A stretch of 64,000 nt of DNA from Carettochelys insculpta (taxonomy: Eukaryota; Chordata; Testudines; Carettochelyidae). The translations under genes were made by a program, and so were the position numbers. Below, piece after piece: positions 1 to 12,504 of this stretch (positions within the stretch are counted from its first letter, which is position 1; the number at the start of each line of letters is the position of its first letter). The stretch spans positions 171,753,501 through 171,817,500 of the forward strand of contig NC_134137.1 in NCBI RefSeq assembly GCF_033958435.1, read 5' to 3'. The notes under the pieces were generated by a model. It saw only the letters and a list, made by a program, of their open reading frames with translations, ran no database searches and was not told the DNA's origin.

Positions 1-850
1 TCAGAGATAAATAGCTCATTGAATACGTGAAGTAAAACATTTACTAAAATGTTTTTTTTCTTTTACTAAAAGAAATATTTTATTGGAAAAAAATTACATT
101 TCACATATACACGATGAAAATAATTATTTGTGTTTAATCTTCATAAGAAGAAGTTAAGACTTTCACAAAAAACATACACTCTGTATTACAGCATTACTTT
201 ATTTGATTACAGATTCTGGTGGCCTCTGCCCTGTTCATTTATACTGGACAGCAGTACAGCAGGATTAAATGTGCTTCAGACAAAATTCCTGCACATTGGA
301 CTCTTGCAGATGCTATTACCTCTTTGTTAAGAAAAAAGGTTACACCAACCTGGGACAATACTTAAAATTCATTTTATATATTTTAGGTAAGGGCAAACTT
401 CAGTCCTCCTTTTTTTAGGAGATTCAGCAATCAAACAGCCAGGAGGAAAAACGCCAATGGAAAATAACTCCAAAGTTATTTTTCTCCAGTGACTGTATAA
501 GTTGAAAGCATTGTAAGATGGCATTTAGGAACTAATGTGACATAAAAAGAATACATTTAAAATGACACCACCAAACTGTGAGGTCACAATTCAACGGCAT
601 TAGAATATCCAGAACTTAAAGACTTCTATCATATTACCTCACTCCTATAATGAAAAACTATACTACTGTTTTCCAATATATTAATAAATCAGAAAAAATA
701 TTGTTCAATCCATACCAAACATTTCTTGTATAAATATTAACTCCGATACAGTCACTTGGCATTTAAGCTTTTATTCTAGCAAAGCACTATAGCACGTTTA
801 ATTTTAAGTACCTGAGTAGCATCACTGAAGTCAATGGAATTCTTAGCTAT
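1..850. other. AT-rich flank, no gene seen
   Basis: This is AT-rich, non-repetitive-looking DNA with only short spurious ORFs. The 770-850 stretch carries a short piece reminiscent of old interspersed repeats but is not assignable. No exon-like splice structure was recognised. Confidence 0.5.
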
Positions 851-1545
851 CTCGCAGATACCACTGACTCCCTGAGGAAATTACAAAACATTGGAAACCT
901 TCCCGACAATTCCATCCTTGCCACTGTGGATGTAGAGGCCCTCTGCACCAATATTCCACACAAAGATGTACTTCAAGCTATCAGGAACACCATCCCTGAT
1001 GTTACTACAGCAAACCTGGAGGCTGACCTATGTAACTGTTCTCACCAACAATTATATCCAATCTTGGGACAATTTATACCTTCAGATGAGCGGCACTGCT
1101 ATGGGCACCCGCATGGCCCCACAGTATGCTAGCATTTTTATGGCCAACTTAGAACAATGATTCCTTAGCTCTTGTCCCGTTACCCCTACTTTACTTACGC
1201 TACATTGATGACATCTTTATGATTTGGACCTACGGTAAAGTGACTCTGGAAGGATTCCACAGAGATTTTAACAACCTGCACCCCACCATCAATCTCAGCC
1301 TTGACTATTCCACATGAGATATACATTTCCTGGATACCACAGTACAAATCACTGATGGCCACATCAACATCACCCACTACTGGAAACCCACTGACTGCTA
1401 CAGTTACCTACATGCCTCCAACTTCCACCCAGCTCACACCACACAATCTATTCTTTATAGTCAAGCCCTTAGAAACAATCACATCTGCTCTGATCCTACT
1501 GACAGAGACTGAAAACTACAAGACTTCTCCCAAACATTTATAAAA

Positions 1546-2328
1546 GTGCACTGCCCACCAGGAGAAGTAAAAAGACAAATTGTCAGGGCCAGACGCATAC
1601 CCAGAAACCAGCCACTTCAAGATAGGCCCAAGAAGATCAACAACAGAACACCACCTGTCATCAACTATAGCCCCCAACTCAAACTCTTGCAATGCATCAT
1701 TAAAAATCTACAACCTATTCTGGATCAGGATGCTACACTCCACAAGGCCATAGTTGACAGGCCTGTCCTTTCCTATAGGCAACCTCCTAACCTGAGAAAG
1801 ATTCTTACCAGCAATCACAGCCTACACCACTGCAATACTAATTATGGAAATTTTCCTTGCAACAAACCTCGCTGCCAACTTTGTGCACATATATATTGTG
1901 GGGATACCATCACTGGACCTAACCACATTAGTTACAAGATCAAAGGCACATTCTTGTGCACTTCCAACAACATTATATACACTATTATGTGCCAAAAATG
2001 CCCTGCCACTATGAACATTAGACAGAGTGGGCAAAACCTGCACCAAAGAATAAATGAACAGAGATCAAACATGAAGAAACTCAATACACATACACCTGTC
2101 AGTGAACATGTCAATGGAGCGGGCCATTCTGTTAAAGTCCTGCAAATGTGTGTCCTGGAACAAAAAGGATTCAACAGCAGATTAGAGCAAGAGGTTTGTC
2201 AGTTAGAGTACATATTCAAATTTGACACATTAACACGGGATATGAACAGAGACATCAATTACCTCGCACATTACAAGGACTGCTTCCCTTCCTTTGATGC
2301 TTATAATTATCTCAAACAGGACAATTAA
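1546..2328 (+). pseudogene. PLE GIY-YIG endonuclease domain (RT C-terminal part)
   Basis: This is an open frame of about 260 codons. It contains the cysteine-rich linker typical of PLEs (PCNKPRCQLC, about residues 103-112), then the GIY-YIG region starting NIIYTIMCQKCP. The second half of the signature is altered: the expected YIG-like box reads NIRQSG, so the active site is probably lost. Downstream PVSEHVNGAGHS and the LEYIFKFDTL helix match the domain's conserved end. It is the continuation of the broken RT upstream and lacks its own promoter or start context, so it is read as a pseudogene fragment. Confidence 0.85.
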
Positions 2329-2432
2329 CATCCCCCCATCTCTCACCTCCTCCCTTCAATCCTATTTGATTTGTCAGTTTTTATTGCAATTTTTTTTTTG
2401 GACTCTGTATTTATAAATGTCAGTCTGTATTG

Positions 2433-2492
2433 GAAATGAGATTTGTCTGATGAAATGGGTCTGTCCCATGAAAACTCATCACCAAATAAATC
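2433..2492 (+). ncRNA. Hammerhead-ribozyme-like motif in PLE 3' region
   Basis: The strand shows CTGATGA (2447-2453), a 5-bp stem ATGGG/CCCAT (2455-2459 with 2465-2469) closing a 5-nt loop, then GAAA (2470-2473). This is the core order of a type I hammerhead. Flanking ATTTGT (2441-2446) can pair with ACCAAAT (2481-2487) through a bulged C to give stem I; stem III would be minimal. One extra A lies between CTGATGA and stem II. Hammerheads are known in PLEs, so position fits the family; activity is untested. Confidence 0.6.
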
Positions 2493-2530
2493 ATTATTAG
2501 TCTTTGAAGTGCTACATTTCTGCTGCTTTG

Positions 2531-4230
2531 TTCACATGCTTAAAGTTAAGCTTACACTTGAGTGCTCTGCTAGACGATAACGTACATACATCCACAAGTG
2601 CTCTTCTATAATTGCTTATTTATTAAGAGGTTTTCCAGACGAAGCAGTGCTAACCTAACAACTGACAATGATAACTTGTATTATACTGCTTGAAAATATA
2701 TCTTCTGGAACTCTCTTCCTCAAAATGAGGCTGCTATTATTTTGGTTTAAGAATTTTTTTTTTAAATCTGTAAAGAAAACAATAATACACCCTGATGTCA
2801 TAGACTATGAGACATCTATGCAGGCAGCCCCTTGCACCTGCATGGAGACCCTGTAAAATAAGCATAAAAACTCCAAAACCAGATTCTTGGTACTGAGAAG
2901 TGGTTTGCATTTGTCCTACTCTCCCAGCCTTAAAAATTAAACATAAGTCAAGGCAAGAAATAATTGGTTTGACCTTCAAAAATGCTGGAAACCCCACAAT
3001 CTCAGTTGAATGGGATTTATTGGCAACTCAGGTCTTCTGAAAGTCAGGCTACATGTTAAGATACACTTCAGATTACTACAACTAGCTGACCAAAAAACCC
3101 CTTCACTCTTCTGCAGCCATAATGTTGGTCTATATTTGCACTCCACTCAGCATGGGCGGCTAACCAAGGCCAGTCAGCTTACCATTCTGCTTTAGTTTAG
3201 TTTGATTCTTTTGCCTCAATTCATCAACACTTCCAAGTCATGCTAAAGTCAGCACCCCTAAGTTTCTAATTACCCCAGCTTTACTTATTATTACAGTTAA
3301 TGCAACTCAAAACTGAAATTTGAGACTACCAAAGTTCAAAATATTAATGTACAAATTAAAGTGGGTAGAGCAGCAATATTTAGTCCTTTACCTACTGTAC
3401 TACTGTGTCCTTTTACAGTTAAGCGTATAAGCCTTTCTGTAGAGAAAACAAAATGCATGAGAGCCAACCAGAATATACACAAACACTATAAAAACTGACA
3501 TTTTTCACCAAAAGTAAAACTGTTACTATTACACAGCACTCTGTCTGGCATGAAATTCATTTACTTATTTTATATGCTTCAAGGACAACCTTTAAGAGAT
3601 GTAAACATACATAGTAACAGGGTCAACTATTCAATATGAAACACCACACCAATGTCAAGTACCTAGAAAGTTAACTTGTAAATATTTCTCTGTTTAACAA
3701 TTTAAAACTAAAAAAATATTACTTACAAAGGCATATTTTATTTATTTGTAGTCTGTCCAGGGCTGGTGGGGTTGTACTATCCCTACCATGCTGTAGCCAC
3801 CTTCTACTCTCCTCCCTCACAACATTACGCTCCCAGAAGAGGCAGATATGGTGTGGGTGGGACCTGTGGCCACAGTGCTGTCTATAAAAATATAATTCAT
3901 AAGACTTTCTGCTCCCATTCTGAAGGCCTGCACAGCCAGCCCCCAGATTCTACGTTCCCACCCCCCACTACAACTGAAACTATAAACACATATACACAGT
4001 ACATATGCTACATTCTTCTAGACACAGATTTTTCTAAACAGCAACAACAAAGGCAATATGCAAGTTATACAGGTAATTTCAGCGACAACATATGGCACAT
4101 CCTCCAAATAGCATTGGTATTTTCTTCAACGTGCTCCCTTATTCTCTACGAATTCAGGTTTTTGTTTTTTGGGTTTTTTTTTTTTCCTGCCTCAAGTCCT
4201 GTGGCTGCTCCCAGAGGCAACAACTGAGGA
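2531..4230. other. Downstream flank, no gene seen
   Basis: AT-rich sequence with only short ORFs lacking family similarity. A C-rich interval at about 3760-3990 translates to a 153-aa frame but has skewed composition and no domain. I see no RNA gene. Confidence 0.5.
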
Positions 4231-4232
4231 AT

Positions 4233-4353
4233 AGGCAGCCCTATTCAGGAAAGTACTTCAGACACATGCTTAACTTGTGTGCGTGCTTATGTCCCATTCA
4301 CTTAAGAGTCACTACAGTTAAGTGTGTAAGTGCTTCCCTGAATCAGGGCCAAA
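4233..4353. repeat. Fold-back MITE-like repeat
   Basis: The left part TATTCAGGAAAGTACTT is matched in inverted form by the right part, which reads AAGTGCTTCCCTGAATCAGG, with further imperfect pairing inward (CACATGCTTAACTT against AGTTAAGTGTGT). It resembles a widespread sauropsid fold-back repeat that I recognise only from general pattern. No coding content. Confidence 0.5.
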
Positions 4354-7300
4354 GTGTGCTTGGTAGAGGAACAAATGCCAAACCATTGAATCGATTTTTA
4401 GTGTCATCGTTGAGGCCTGGGACTGATTTCTTGGTTAAACATATAGAAGTTGTGGGGCTGCTACTGCTTATGTTCTTTTCTCCTAGACTGTTTTCTTTTG
4501 ACTCAATTTAAATGCTGAGTAACTAGCTTGGGACCGCATCCTGAAGAAAACATATTAAGAATAACATTCTCTATGAGACCTGTGCTCAAGACTCTTCTTT
4601 GGTAAAATAAGCATTCACGTTCTTACATCTGATAAGCATCAGGGGCATCCTGTTTACCTTAAATCTCTGAATAGAAATGTGCATAAACTCGGTAATTTGA
4701 ACACACTTAAAATTAAGATTTCCAGTGTCAAAGTATTAATGATCCTCCAATAAAGGGCCTCATTTGTCAATATTAAACACCAAGAGGAACGCAGAGACAT
4801 GTATTTTCAAAAGCCATTTGTCTTCTGAAAATACTCTAAATATTTAATAACCTGCTCCATTGACTTAAATAGGTTTTGAAGGATACTCTGAGAGTAAATT
4901 GTTCCTGAAAAGCTCCAATCTGATTTAAGAGAAATTATGTGTTTAGGTGTCAGCCAAGAAATGTTTTGGTTTTAAAGTAGCTGGACTATGCGGCAGTTTT
5001 ACACCAGCACATAACTACTTTTTAAGGGTTATAGTGCAGCCATTATGTCACTTAACTGGGCAGGGAGCACAAATTTCATTTGGATAAGTGGCAAAATCAG
5101 TCTGACTGGCAATGACATTTTGCAGAGGTGATTTCTTTAACAGAGGAACTCTATGTTTCTCACTAAACTGGCTGTCTGCCTTCTTCTACCCATAGAACTG
5201 CTCTATGGCTAGATGCAGAAAGGACCTGATGTGGCACTGCCATCCCCTTAATTTCACCACTAAAGAAGCTGACCAAGGAATGAATTGTAGCTCTTGCTGT
5301 GGAATGCCTAATCCTCAGTGAGGGAAAAATTCCACCTCACCATGAGCTTTCAGTAAAATGTATACGGGAATGGCAAATGTAGGTCTCTCAAAGGCAGTCA
5401 TGCAGCTAACACATTCTGTATAAATCAGTCCCGCAAATTCGAATCACTAACTCCATCTCCTCTCCTTTAGTGAGTGTCAGCCCTTGACCTTTCAGCAATT
5501 TTCTCCTGCTATGAAAGTCATTCAAGGAAATGGTTAAAAGATAAATCTAGTATTACTTCCCAATCCTGTGGTTTTCTATTGGGATAATTTAGGTATCCAA
5601 AATTTGAGCTTTTCCCCTTAACTATCAATATTTATATTGGATACTAATAAAACCTGAATTAAATCCACTTACTCAATAACACTACTGAACTGTTCTTGTT
5701 TTGTTTAATTCTGAAATGGTCAACATATTCAAAAATAGAAGCTAACAATTTTTATGCACAGTACTGTATATTAATGTAGACATTTTAATTACAATCCTTC
5801 TTGCCACATACAAAATTAAGTAGACTAACACAATCACCATAACAGTATCAGACAATGAATTAACAATCAATCAATCTAGATAAGTATAGGATACCCTTAA
5901 CAAGACAGTATGTTTAGCTAGAAACCTTGGTCCTCCAATTCTTTTGTATAGTACTGTATGTTGATAACAGATTGCTTGTATTTTAAATATAAATTAGCAA
6001 ATGAACTTCAAAGTTACTAATTTTAACACAGATTTTTAAAAAGTATATGTATACCAAAAGTATGAATAAACTTCTACATGACAGTTTGTTTAAACTTTAA
6101 AATGTTGTGCATTTATCTTCCAAGGAAGTCAGTGTAAGTTTTATGCACAGAAAGGCAGGGTTCTGGCACAGAATAGACCAGATCATGAATTTTTAAGTTA
6201 GTTTTGGTCCATCCTGCATAAGGCTCCACAAATAAGTAAAATGATAATAATCAAAATGGCTGCACGCAAAAAATATCACTACAAGAAACAGGTTCAAACA
6301 CAAACACCCACCTTCCATTTTACTGACAGAGGAAGATCACTATCCAGAATGATTGCATGTACAGTTCTCTGCCAAGCTGTAGTCATTAAAAACATTCGTT
6401 TTAATTTGGCAGCTTTTCTTTGTATGAAAATCTGCAAGTGGATAAGACTTGACCCATGTGATAGCCTCATTTCCTTTACGTGGAAAAGTAAATGCCCAAG
6501 TGACTAGTGAACCATTTTCCTAGCTCTGGAAGCGCGTGCAGGTTTTGTAACAATGGAACCTTCATGGATGTTACACTCGAAGAGACAGACAGGAGAGGAG
6601 AAGAAAGAATGATTGCATATTGTTGTGTTGATTTTGTACAGTGTTTGTTCTAAAAACACTAGGAAACAGTGCTGCATAACACTTAACTGGTAAAAATGCC
6701 TGTAAGGTACATGAATTAACATTTAAAAATACCTTTGTTCACATGCTGTGACTACACAAAGGTTACTACAATGTGCATTTACAATTAATTTCTCAGTGCA
6801 TCTTCAATTTATATCAGATGTTGAGCCTGATTCTGTAGATGATGCATTGCCTGGCCTAATTAAAGTCATAGAAAGACTACCATTGAGCTCAATAGGAGTT
6901 CATTCAAATATCATGAGCATCTTCCACGGACTTCAACTGAAAGTGACATATTGCAGTGGCTGCAAATTGCGGCCCATTCATAAGTTAACTCCTCCAAGTT
7001 CAGTTCTGCATTTTCAAGTCTTTAAGGTCAAATTTTCCCTCTACTTTCTTGTCACTACTGTATTCATTTGTTACAGATATTAAACTAGAAAGGCGTTACT
7101 GGAGGGGTGTGTCCGTCTGCTTTTCTGGGAAGTATCAGGCACAGGCCATTCCTGCTGTCCAAATAGCAGCTTGAACGTGTGGTCCAAAATCAAATATGTG
7201 GCAAATCAAATGCCCCACTTATTAGCTGGCCACTGGTCTGTTTCATAGGAAAATCCATTCTGACTATGTTTTACAGACAAAAATGCTGTATTAAAATTGT

Positions 7301-7600
7301 CATTTAACCTATTAATCTCTTTGGTGGAATATGAATAGGTTGCACCATTTTCCATTGTTGACCCCCTTTTTTTTTTTTTGTAGAAACACAAATGTGTTTT
7401 TCCGACACCCAAAAGGGACTTCTCTTGCAGCACCTTATCACAAGCTTGCCATAACTATGCTCTTTTGATAGCAAGAAGCTTAGCTTGTGTATTGTTACTA
7501 CTGGATTCCAAAAGAGAAGAGGATGATGAACCTCTCCCTTTGATCCCTGATGTGAAGAACTGGAATTTCTCACTAAGCAATGGAGAAGTTTAAAATCCTG
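4354..7600. other. Downstream flank, no gene seen
   Basis: AT-rich DNA with scattered short ORFs. A segment at about 6815-6910 (GAGCCTGATTCTG followed by a piece ending near CAATAGGAGTT) looks like a decayed short interspersed repeat. There is a T-run at about 7368-7380. No gene or structured RNA is supported. Confidence 0.45.
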
Positions 7601-7876
7601 GGCTTTGTCTCGATTGCAGGCTTCTGTCGGGAGACTTCCAGTCTTCCAACAGAAGTCTGCTGTATTGGAAGCCTTCTGCCGACATCCCGGTCATCCTCCT
7701 TACATGAGGAAGAAGAGATGTACTGCCAGAGGGAGTTTTCCCGACATTTGGCCCCATGTGGATGGGCCAAATGTCAGGAAAGCCTCTCCTGGCACAACTG
7801 TCAGCAGGAGATACACAAATGCATTGCACAGTTTGCGTATCTTTTGCCAACAACTCTCTTCAATCTAGATGTAGCC
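7601..7876. mobile_element. MITE family A, copy 1
   Basis: The ends form imperfect inverted repeats: left GGCTTTGTCTCGATTG, right (reverse complement) GGCTACATCTAGATTG. Internally GACATTTGGCCCCATGTGG and GGGCCAAATGTCAGG form a short palindrome. The body (CTTCTGTCGGGAGAC..., GACATTTGG..., TTTGCGTATCTTTTGC) recurs at 26663-26856 and 37499-37760, which establishes it as a dispersed family from this window alone. It contains no transposase. ORFs within it are spurious. Confidence 0.75.
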
Positions 7877-8900
7877 TTGGAGGGCCTAGTGCCCTAAGTT
7901 TAACACTTTGAGGATATGTAAAGAATTATTGTATGAAGAGATGGAGTAAGTCTGGTGACTGATCTCCCCAAATCTATGGGCACCACTGCTATGAATTTTA
8001 AAGTGAACTAAAAAAGGTTAATGCTTATAATGAACCCAGGAGAGGGCTACATACCCACTACGTGAGTACCAGCTGGTAGTGATAAAAGTGTATTTGAGTT
8101 GGAAAAAAATAGGGAAGTAGAAAGCCCTTGGAGTTATATTATTGAAATATAATTTTTATTTTAAAACCTCTAATTTGAAAGTTGATTATGTTTCCCATGT
8201 AGTTTCCATAGCAAACACTGTATGCTAAAGAGGGAAGCTTGTTAATAAAGTTCAGTTTTTAAACGTATGAGAATTGATGGACTATCTAGAAGAAAAACAG
8301 CTTTAAATTGTTTAAAAATACAGCATCAAGGAAGAAGCCTACTAAATTGTGCTTTGCTAACACTGAATGCCAGACATCAGCCATAAGATCATGTACTGAA
8401 GGAGACTGCTATGCTTTATTCATAGTACCAGAATTATTATTGCTGGAAAGTTATTTCGTGGCTCAAGGCTATTTTGAATTGTGGCAGTGCAGTCATGCTT
8501 CCAGATTCTTGTGTGCAATTTCCAGAATCTTACGTGTTTCTTTGATCAGCAAAGCAATGTTTAATCTTTTAATTACAAAGTACACAGGGGATGATAAACC
8601 ATTAGTGAGTTAGCGCAAAAGCTGAGTGTTCTTTTCTTGAAAACTTATTGCAAAATGCATTAGCATCTTATGTACTATTTAACTCAGAGATGCTGAGAGA
8701 GATTTAAGAAGACTATTAACTGGAAAAGTTCCACTCTATTAAAAATAAAATAAAATACATCTATTTGGCCTACTTAGTGATACCTAGGTAAATTCTCTCT
8801 TTGGGTTTGGACACTAGAAACAAAAGGGGAGCTTCAAAGGCAGAGAGTCCATTTTGATGCTGGACGAATGAATGAAGACTGCAGTGGCATACTCTACCTA
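7877..8900. other. Flank or distal 3'UTR, nothing recognised
   Basis: AT-rich sequence with a 101-codon frame at 8308-8613 that has no recognisable domain or splice context. It may be part of a long PDXK 3'UTR or downstream intergenic DNA. Confidence 0.4.
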
Positions 8901-10602
8901 TGACCTAAGCACTACTGAGGGACCTAGACCTAGTCAACTGACACCTTAGTAACTGGGAAGGACTGGCTGGGAAGAAGATTCTAGGGAGGCACCCAGGAAA
9001 CACTCAAATCAAGTGTTTTTCCTGGACAGCCTCAGACAGTGGATGAAACTTAAACTGCCCTTCTTTCACCATCTTCTAGGGTGCATCTGCTACTGCTAGA
9101 GGGTACAATTTGTGTCTCCCTGTGTGCCACTATGAACTAATCAAACTCAGTCTGTGTTCTCAGGTTTGAGTACATACAACATACTAGGACTCATTCTCCG
9201 AGATGCTGAAGTCAAGAGGAGTTGCAAGTGGTCAACATCCCTCAGGAACGTTCCAGACTACAGAGCACAGAAATTGTTAAGGAAGCCCGTTTCAAGGGTA
9301 CCTCAGGAAACTGGATTCTGATACAAAAAAAAAGTTAGCCAATTAAAATTCCCCAGGTGACTCCATGGAAGCAGGGAGAAACTAGAGGAGGAGGAACTTT
9401 GGTAAAAAGTGCTCAGGTACTATGGACGATAACAAGCAGTAGTACAGCTCCTTAGACACAGTCTAACATCCTACAACACACATTTTTAAAAAAACTGCAA
9501 TTTTTTCAACAAGCATAATTGCAAGCATAAAATAATTCAGTAAGATTCAGATCATGAAACTACGAAACATTAGCATTAGGAACAAACTATTCACTCTACT
9601 TATGTCTGCAGGCAAGTGCAGGCAACTGTTCAGTATTTAGTGCTTTACTGATGAACCTGTTATACAGTGCTCATTTTTATTAAGCAGGTGCCCTCTGAGG
9701 TCTCTAAATTGAACCATTCATAAAGGATAAAATGCCCTCAACAAATAATGCATCTTGTCAGTAATCCTAGTGGCTTGCAGCCCAGTAGAATACTAATATA
9801 GACTTACTGAGTTTCTACAAAAGATTACCACAGTAACTTCCTTTCTTATAGAAGCTTTGACTTGACGTCTTAATTAAAAAAAAAGAAAAAAGGAATTAAA
9901 TCTGGCCCCAGAGGTAGAAATACAAAGTTCTACTTGGTGCTACTGACAGGCTAAGTGATGTGGATACTTGTAGTCACTGGAAATTAAAGGATTAGCACCT
10001 GTAGAAATTGGAATCACATACTCGTTCATAGGCCAGAAATGGGGAAAAAAGCTATAAGCAACATGAAATGATACCGCAAGACCTTTGCAGAATACCTACT
10101 GCTAAATACCTCCAATCTGCTTCCTACACGCAGTCCAAAGTTGTGTGCAGTGTCAACCCTACTGAGTTTCATAGCTGTTGAGATAGTGAATAATCACAAT
10201 AAGCCACCAAATGCCTATAGCTAATGGAATAGGTAGCTAATGAAAATGGCACGAGATGCTTTGCTAAAATACATATGCCAGCCAGCCAGTCATTCCACTA
10301 GCAAATTCACACCCAAAGTCTTTGGCAGGAACTTCTGTATCCTCTTGTCTATCATACACAGACAATGAATTTGTCAGCCATTTTGATACCTGCAAGTAAG
10401 TTACACAACTCACTTCCTCTGCCCTTTAAACCAAGCAAGGTCAGCATATGTTTGATCGTGGATATCTGCCTATGCAGGGCATTATTTCATGGAAGTCAGG
10501 GTTCTTTCATAGATCTAAGGCAAACATTACAATTTACAGGAAAGAAAAAAAAAAAAAAAAAAGACATGAATACATTGTGCGTTCTTGGGAGACATACAGC
10601 AT
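8900..10602 (-). other. PDXK: Likely PDXK 3'UTR, end not fixed
   Basis: This is sequence immediately downstream of the PDXK stop on the minus strand. It is AT-rich, has no family-recognisable ORF and starts with a T-run (transcript sense). A minus-strand AATAAA occurs at about 9676-9681 and another at about 8155-8160. Either could end the transcript, but no cDNA evidence is available and the UTR could be much longer. Confidence 0.45.
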
Positions 10603-10715
10603 TTATAACACAGTCGCTTTTATTATTATTTCCGGGTTTTCTATGTCCTTTTTGCTTTGGATCATTCTCAATTCCAGCTGAGCCGGGTTAGGTTTGTTTC
10701 CTTTTCCAGCCTCTG
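10603..10715 (-). CDS. PDXK: PDXK exon 11, C-terminus and stop
   Basis: This 113-nt coding part completes the split Ala and encodes [29 protein letters not shown] and the terminal IIKATVL. The TAA stop is at 10603-10605. The acceptor is TTTTAG. The C-terminal ATVL ending is typical of vertebrate PDXK. The 3'UTR begins here; in transcript sense a run of 18 U (10545-10562) follows about 40 nt after the stop. Confidence 0.95.
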
Positions 10716-11374
10716 CTAAAAGAAGACATTGCAGTGTCAATAATCAACAAACACACACAAGAACTAATCATGTTTCTGTCCTGTCCTCGGCATTACTTTT
10801 TTTGATCCTTCTCATCCATTGTACTACCACTGTGCACATGGGGACACATAACACAATATTGTTCTGGACAACCCCCTGCTCCCACCCTTCTCAAGTACTT
10901 CTGCAACTCCATCATTATTTAGAAACCAATCCTGAGAAGTTCTGAGGGCACTCAACTCCTTTTTGGAGCTTATTAGGACTCAAGATTGCTCAGCAACTTG
11001 TATTCTAGGTGACAAGCACCAACCTGTATAGTTGTACTGTAGAATAAGATTATTAAAGTGTTTTTCCAGCTGGTATTTATTTTCCTTCCCATAAGAACAC
11101 AGCTTGAAGAATAATTTCTTCAGCTAGCACAAGACAAAGAAATTTGCTGCTCATTAACAGGTAAGGAATCCATCCCAGTCCCGATACCCACAAAAAAGGG
11201 TCACGGAGTAAGCTGCTGCAACCTAAAATGGAAGAACATGAAGCTCCCTTGTACACCAAACTCAGCATTCTCTTCTAATTCTCCCAGCCTTGCTCTAATA
11301 GTAGTGCACAGGTGCAGCACTACTGTAGACTGGCCGCCAGCACATTTTTACCACTGTCATCTTGCCAAGGTAAT

Positions 11375-11515
11375 GAGCTTTTGTGGGTAAGACCCACTTC
11401 TTCAGATTCTACTGATTCAATCCAAAGAAGTGGGTCTTACCCACGAAAGCTCTGTACCCAATAAATAAAAACGTTGGTCTTTAAGGTGCTACAGGACTGC
11501 TTGCTGTTTCTGTGA
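11375..11515. repeat. Inverted pair of PLE 3' hammerhead-like units
   Basis: The left arm 11375-11402 and right arm 11424-11452 are reverse complements. Each contains a GTGGG-TCTTA-CCCAC hairpin. On the minus strand the left arm has CTGAAGAA before the hairpin and AAAA after it. The right arm has AAAGAA before and GAAA (11445-11448) after it. The right arm continues into AATAAATAAAA and GGTCTTTAAGGTGCTACAGG, which match the Penelope-like tail at 2485-2520. This is therefore a remnant of PLE termini arranged head to head with an 21-bp spacer. Confidence 0.7.
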
Positions 11516-11696
11516 AGCTACAGACCATCTAGAAAAGGGTTAAAGGACACAGCCATAAAAACCACCAGTGCTAGAATTCCCTACATTCTGAATCTACTAA
11601 TAGGCCACCTATAGTGCTGAAAACAGGTTTCCAGAAAGTTTATTTCAATGAGGATGTGAATAGAGTAAATTCAGAAAGAGGGTGTAAAATGATTAC

Positions 11697-11763
11697 CCTT
11701 TGCACTCTTGATGGTCCTTTGCAGAACATGCTGCATAGCTGATACAGTCTTTTCACATGCCAC
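11697..11763 (-). CDS. PDXK: PDXK exon 10
   Basis: This 67-nt exon encodes VACEKTVSAMQHVLQRTIKS and AK, plus one base of an Ala codon. The donor is GTAATC and the acceptor TTGCAG. It forms the C-terminal helix after the active site. A hAT element sits about 120 bp upstream of it in the intron (11883-12504). Confidence 0.94.
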
Positions 11764-11882
11764 CTGCAATTCAGTACACAAAAATATTTAGGCATGCCAG
11801 TGTTTCTGTCACCCAAGTTAGTAGCAGAGCTTTGGACTACAAGGTTTAGAAGACAATTTGACTCATCCAAAAGGAACTAGAG

Positions 11883-12504
11883 CAGCGGTTCCCAACCTTT
11901 TCCAGATGGGGACCCATTTTGACAATTCAGGAAGACTTGGTGACCCACAAAAATTCAAAAACAGCATGGCAGGTGGGAGGGAGGGGGCGGAGAGTAATGC
12001 TGTAATTAGCTAATTTTGCACCTGAGGCAAGAATATAAAATTGCCCCCCCCCACATTTATATATTCACAGTAGTTATTTCATAGAAAAAGGGAAAATACA
12101 TTAATAATAAAATCATAGCACTAAGTTTATTATAGTTTATTATTATTTTATTATTATAGTTGGTCTGAGTTGTGGTGAGGGAAAGACCCTCCATCCACAT
12201 ATTATTCCCCCTAGGTTCCCCAGCTTAAACCCCACACTCAGAGGCTGGAGTGGCTGCGGGGGGGAGTTACACTCAGGGGTGGTGGGAGCACATTCAAGGG
12301 CTGTGGGGGGTGGAGGCTGGAGAAGCTGTCTTTGTAATGTGTAATTGCTTCACTATTGATAGAGAGAGCTGCTGGATGTGGCAGCGTTAAGGAGCTGCAA
12401 ACTGATTCTTTAAGAGCCACATGCAGCTCTGAGCTGCTGGCAACCCTTAACAAATCTAACTGTGACCCATGTTCGGGTCCCGACCCATAGGTTGGGAATC
12501 CCTG
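11883..12504. mobile_element. Non-autonomous hAT element with 8-bp TSD
   Basis: Terminal inverted repeats are CAGCGGTTCCCAACC at the left and, as reverse complement, CAGGGATTCCCAACC at the right. The element is bounded by a perfect 8-bp target-site duplication, AACTAGAG (11875-11882 and 12505-12512). An 8-bp duplication and a CAG-start terminal repeat are hAT hallmarks. The 622-bp interior has no transposase. It sits in PDXK intron 9, about 120 bp upstream of exon 10. Confidence 0.92.

Larger units (their letters stand above)
850..2530 (+). mobile_element. Penelope-like retroelement, 5'-truncated and degenerate
   Basis: Reading on the plus strand, the segment from about 855 encodes a PLE reverse transcriptase: TVDVEALCTNIPHKD (926-970), then GTAMGTRMAPQYASIFM in another frame (about 1090-1145), then the catalytic YIDD at 1201-1212. 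This is followed by a GIY-YIG endonuclease domain and a non-coding 3' part that ends near 2530. Frame changes and internal stops break the RT. Telomerase-like RT plus a C-terminal GIY-YIG is diagnostic of Penelope-like elements (family knowledge). The 5' end is not sharply visible, so the coordinate is approximate. Confidence 0.88.

Noticed and set aside
3766..4511. Two overlapping plus-strand ORFs
   Set aside because: They include poly-F, poly-P and the fold-back repeat; no domain.
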